Shown here: positions 61,556 through 64,000 of the stretch, piece after piece
Numbering within the stretch: the stretch's first letter is position 1
How the letters are laid out: each line of letters begins with the position of its first letter
Source of the DNA: Capitulum mitella
Taxonomy: Eukaryota > Arthropoda > Thecostraca > Pollicipedomorpha > Pollicipedidae
Assembly: GCA_030062745.1 (NCBI GenBank)
Contig: CP099839.1
Location: 6,929,115-6,993,114 of the forward strand
Length of the DNA stretch: 64,000 nucleotides
Reading direction: 5' to 3'
Notes under the pieces: generated by a model
The model's database searches: none
Told to the model about the DNA's origin: nothing
Seen by the model: the letters and a program-made list of their open reading frames with translations, nothing else
Translations under genes and position numbers: made by a program

Positions 61556-63030
61556 TTAACCCTCGCTCAACGGGAGGTTTTTTCGACGCCCCCTCCCCCC
61601 AAAAAAAACTTTGGTGATGACAAAAAACAGTGTGTGCAGAGCGCTGAAATTTTTGGTACCTTTCCTTGCATCCTTTTCGCATGTCTTGTAGGATTTTCAA
61701 TTTCTGATCGTGTCAGGTAATTGAACTGAGTCACGTGAAAGAGGTCAACCTCCTATATTTTGGAAAGTCTTCTACAAACCACACCGTGAGGTCGATTGAT
61801 CTGAGATTTGCAGGTATCGAAGTTGAGGATATTCCTAAGAATTGCGCTACTTCGATTTTTTTTGTCGAGGCCAAGGTCAATGACAAGAGGTCAGCCCAAT
61901 ATCCTCCCTACTTCCGTATTTCTAAGGGTTCTGAACCGTTTTGTTGGCTCGTTGATGAATAAAATGCATTCCTGGGCCAATGAAGTCACTAAACATGACA
62001 AATAATGTTGATTCACATGAAGGGGCTTCAGGTCAGGTCTGATCACATTTTGGGTGAACTAACAAAAACGAGTCTAAAACACAGTTTTGATTATCTCTAA
62101 GGCATGAATAGCACTAAAGTCGATTTAGGTGTCCAAAATTGCACCAAGACGTTTCCAAGATGTGAAATGGCATTAGGTCACCTGAAGCCATGGGAAGTCA
62201 CCGTGGCGATACTAAGTTCACACAAGGATTTCCAACTTTATCTCTCCCGTTTATTTCATGAGTCATTGGCTGAACTAGTAAAAAAAACTGAAACCCAAGT
62301 GTGCTTCAAATAAGGTCATGATCCTACGTCAGGTCAGATCATATGACCGACCTTATATAGCGTCCTACTGATCACGTTTTTTTCAATCCAGGGCTTCGGT
62401 CCAAAGGTACTCCTCACCTTTTGGTTTGCAATGTTGTTGATCCTCGACAGAAGACGACATGAAGCAAAGAAAACGGTTGAACGTTAGGTAAGGTCACAAA
62501 GTTGGGTCAGGTCACCTGGGGTTATGAGCGTTCTAGTCTCTCGGCACTAAAAATGTTCGTACGAATTATTTCCACCGTGCCGGAAGCATACATGGCCAAC
62601 AACTCCCAAACAACGTTCGACAATGAAAGCAAAATGAAAAATGGCATTAGATAAGGTCGCCTGAGGCGATATGTGATGATATACATATCATAAATTATGT
62701 TCCACAGTAATTTACATTCTTTTAGCTTTCCATTGGCATGATCAGAATTACTCTGGCTTAATGAGGGCGGAGCTAAAGGTCGTCACAGAACGCCCTATTT
62801 TTCACATATACGGACCAAGAAGTCGCTTTATTTTTCAAAACTTACCAAAAACTTCGACAGCTTTAGAACGGTCGCATGGTGGGGCAAAAGGTTGCACGAT
62901 TTTTCAGAATTATCAAACAACTTTGAGTTCTTAAAAACGTACTCATGGTGGGCTTCCCATTGCTTCGAAACACCCCCTCCCCCTCCGGCTCCGGCCGCCC
63001 ACGTCAGGACGCCGGTTGTGTGAGGGTTAA
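61556..63030. mobile_element. TTAA-flanked piggyBac-like non-autonomous element, 1475 bp
   Basis: The left end is TTAACCCTCGCTCAACGGG (61556). The right end read inverted is TTAACCCTCACACAACCGG (63030 leftward): 16 of 19 match. TTAA at both ends is the expected target duplication. A C/A-rich stretch near the left end (CCCCCTCCCCCC) is matched by CACCCCCTCCCCCTCC near the right end. The interior has GGTCA half-sites and no transposase frame. Related to the elements at 23919 and 28387. Confidence 0.75.
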
Positions 63031-64000
63031 TACTTCTCTGGAGCGACTTTCTGATTGCTTCTGATCTGGAAGGAGCTTGGTGGGAACTCTGTAGAAGCGC
63101 GTCTGTGGGCATATTTCTGTGATCTCTCCACGGTCCCAAGGGCATGTGCGACGTTGGCTCCAATCTAATGCGAGAAAGCCCCAGGAACGGCGTCTTCAGA
63201 AAGCCGCTTAAAAAGGGCTTCACCGGAGCGACCTCCACCGAGGGTATTTCACACGCGGCTGGAAGACGTTGCGAGCAGAGCCCCGCTGGCTTTTCGTTCG
63301 GATGCCGACCCAGCGTACCATGTTCCGTCGGTGGGAAGTGTGGGAAAAAACGCCTGCAGGCCTTCAGCGCCACGGTCCGACGCCCGCAGCTCCGACCTTG
63401 CGGTCTTACTGAAGTCTAATAATGCCCTTGGTCCAACATATCTGAGCCGGGCCCCAGTGTCTGGAACACACAGTCCCGAGCGATTCGCAGACCAAATCCA
63501 TCGCGTCTTCACCTCTCACCGTGTTAAGCAGGCAGGCTACTAGTGTCCGGCAAGAATAGACTGTGCAGGGCAAGTTAACGATTCGGAGGGGCTCTGTAAC
63601 CATGGATGTCATTCCATGAAACGCATAGGTGCAGAGGCAGGTCCAGCCAACTTTGCTTGAAGAGATCAAACCAGGGGGGCGTGTCATCCCTTCAGCGGCC
63701 TTAGGGAGGAAAATACCAATGACGCCACAGTCTGGGCAATTCTGGCGCAGCTCATGGCGGAGCTTGGTGCAACACATATTTAAACCAGTCCAAGCGAAAA
63801 ACTTACAGGCCCAAAAACCCGAATGTATGCCTGCCAGCACCACCGTACATTCATTTCGTTTCATGGAATAACATAGTAACAATACTGTTTTCATCAGAAA
63901 GCAAATGTAGCAAGAACAAATCCATGCATCTCACAAGCTTATGGCAGACTATAGCGCTTTTACAGCCGATTTTCTACTTTTGAACGTAGACGAAACTAGC
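63031..64000. other. Right edge, no gene recognised
   Basis: Frames of 160-180 codons occur on the minus strand (62828-63373, partly inside the element, and 63406-63894). They show no domain that I recognise. A transposon remnant or an exon cut by the window edge cannot be excluded. Confidence 0.35.

Noticed and set aside
1..64000. CRISPR arrays, prokaryotic operons, ribosome binding sites, rRNA
   Set aside because: Nothing of this kind is present; the window is animal genomic DNA.

Overview
The window is from an arthropod genome and covers part of the bithorax half of a Hox cluster. The anchor is a microRNA hairpin at 52780-52846. Its 3' arm matches miR-iab-4-3p base for base over 24 nt as I know that sequence, and its complement is miR-iab-8-5p. 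In arthropods this locus lies between abdominal-A and Abdominal-B. At the left end, on the minus strand (3678-4053), is an alanine-rich first exon. It ends in a Hox hexapeptide (YPWI), then LTG, then a consensus splice donor, which is the expected layout for abd-A. The homeobox exon would lie left of the window and Abd-B probably right of it. The GC-rich, CG-rich islands set in AT-rich DNA would suit a pancrustacean, but the species cannot be fixed from the sequence.

Layout. 1-3.5 kb: an 802-bp hAT-type element with perfect 8-bp target duplications, a pyrimidine tract, a 30-bp minisatellite and a TA microsatellite. 3.5-4.3 kb: abd-A promoter and first exon. 6.2-18.9 kb: a run of GC-rich islands, many carrying GCCAT (Pho/YY1-type) motifs, which I read as candidate Polycomb/trithorax response elements or iab-type enhancers of abd-A. 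20.2 kb: a strong CTCF-type consensus. 20.9-33 kb: a block of repeats rich in GGTCA half-sites, with several copies of a TTAA-flanked (piggyBac-like) family. 33.9-48.5 kb: more islands. 49.4-49.6 kb: a single GC-rich exon encoding the WH2-connector-acidic C-terminus of a SCAR/WAVE protein, with no other exon of that gene found. 52.6-53.2 kb: the island with mir-iab-4/iab-8. 55.3 kb: a 225-bp hAT MITE. 60.6-63 kb: a tandem repeat, a TA microsatellite and another TTAA-flanked element.

How it fits together. In Drosophila, miR-iab-4 is transcribed against the Hox genes and miR-iab-8 with them, and both repress Hox targets. The same geometry is seen here: the abd-A exon is on minus, the iab-4 arms read on plus, and the antisense iab-8 hairpin reads on the Hox strand. 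Two substitutions in the iab-4-5p arm create A-C mismatches in the iab-4 hairpin but G-U wobbles in the antisense hairpin, which suggests that iab-8 is the product under stronger constraint. Apart from these loci the window looks like regulatory gene desert; the long GC-rich open frames are composition artefacts.
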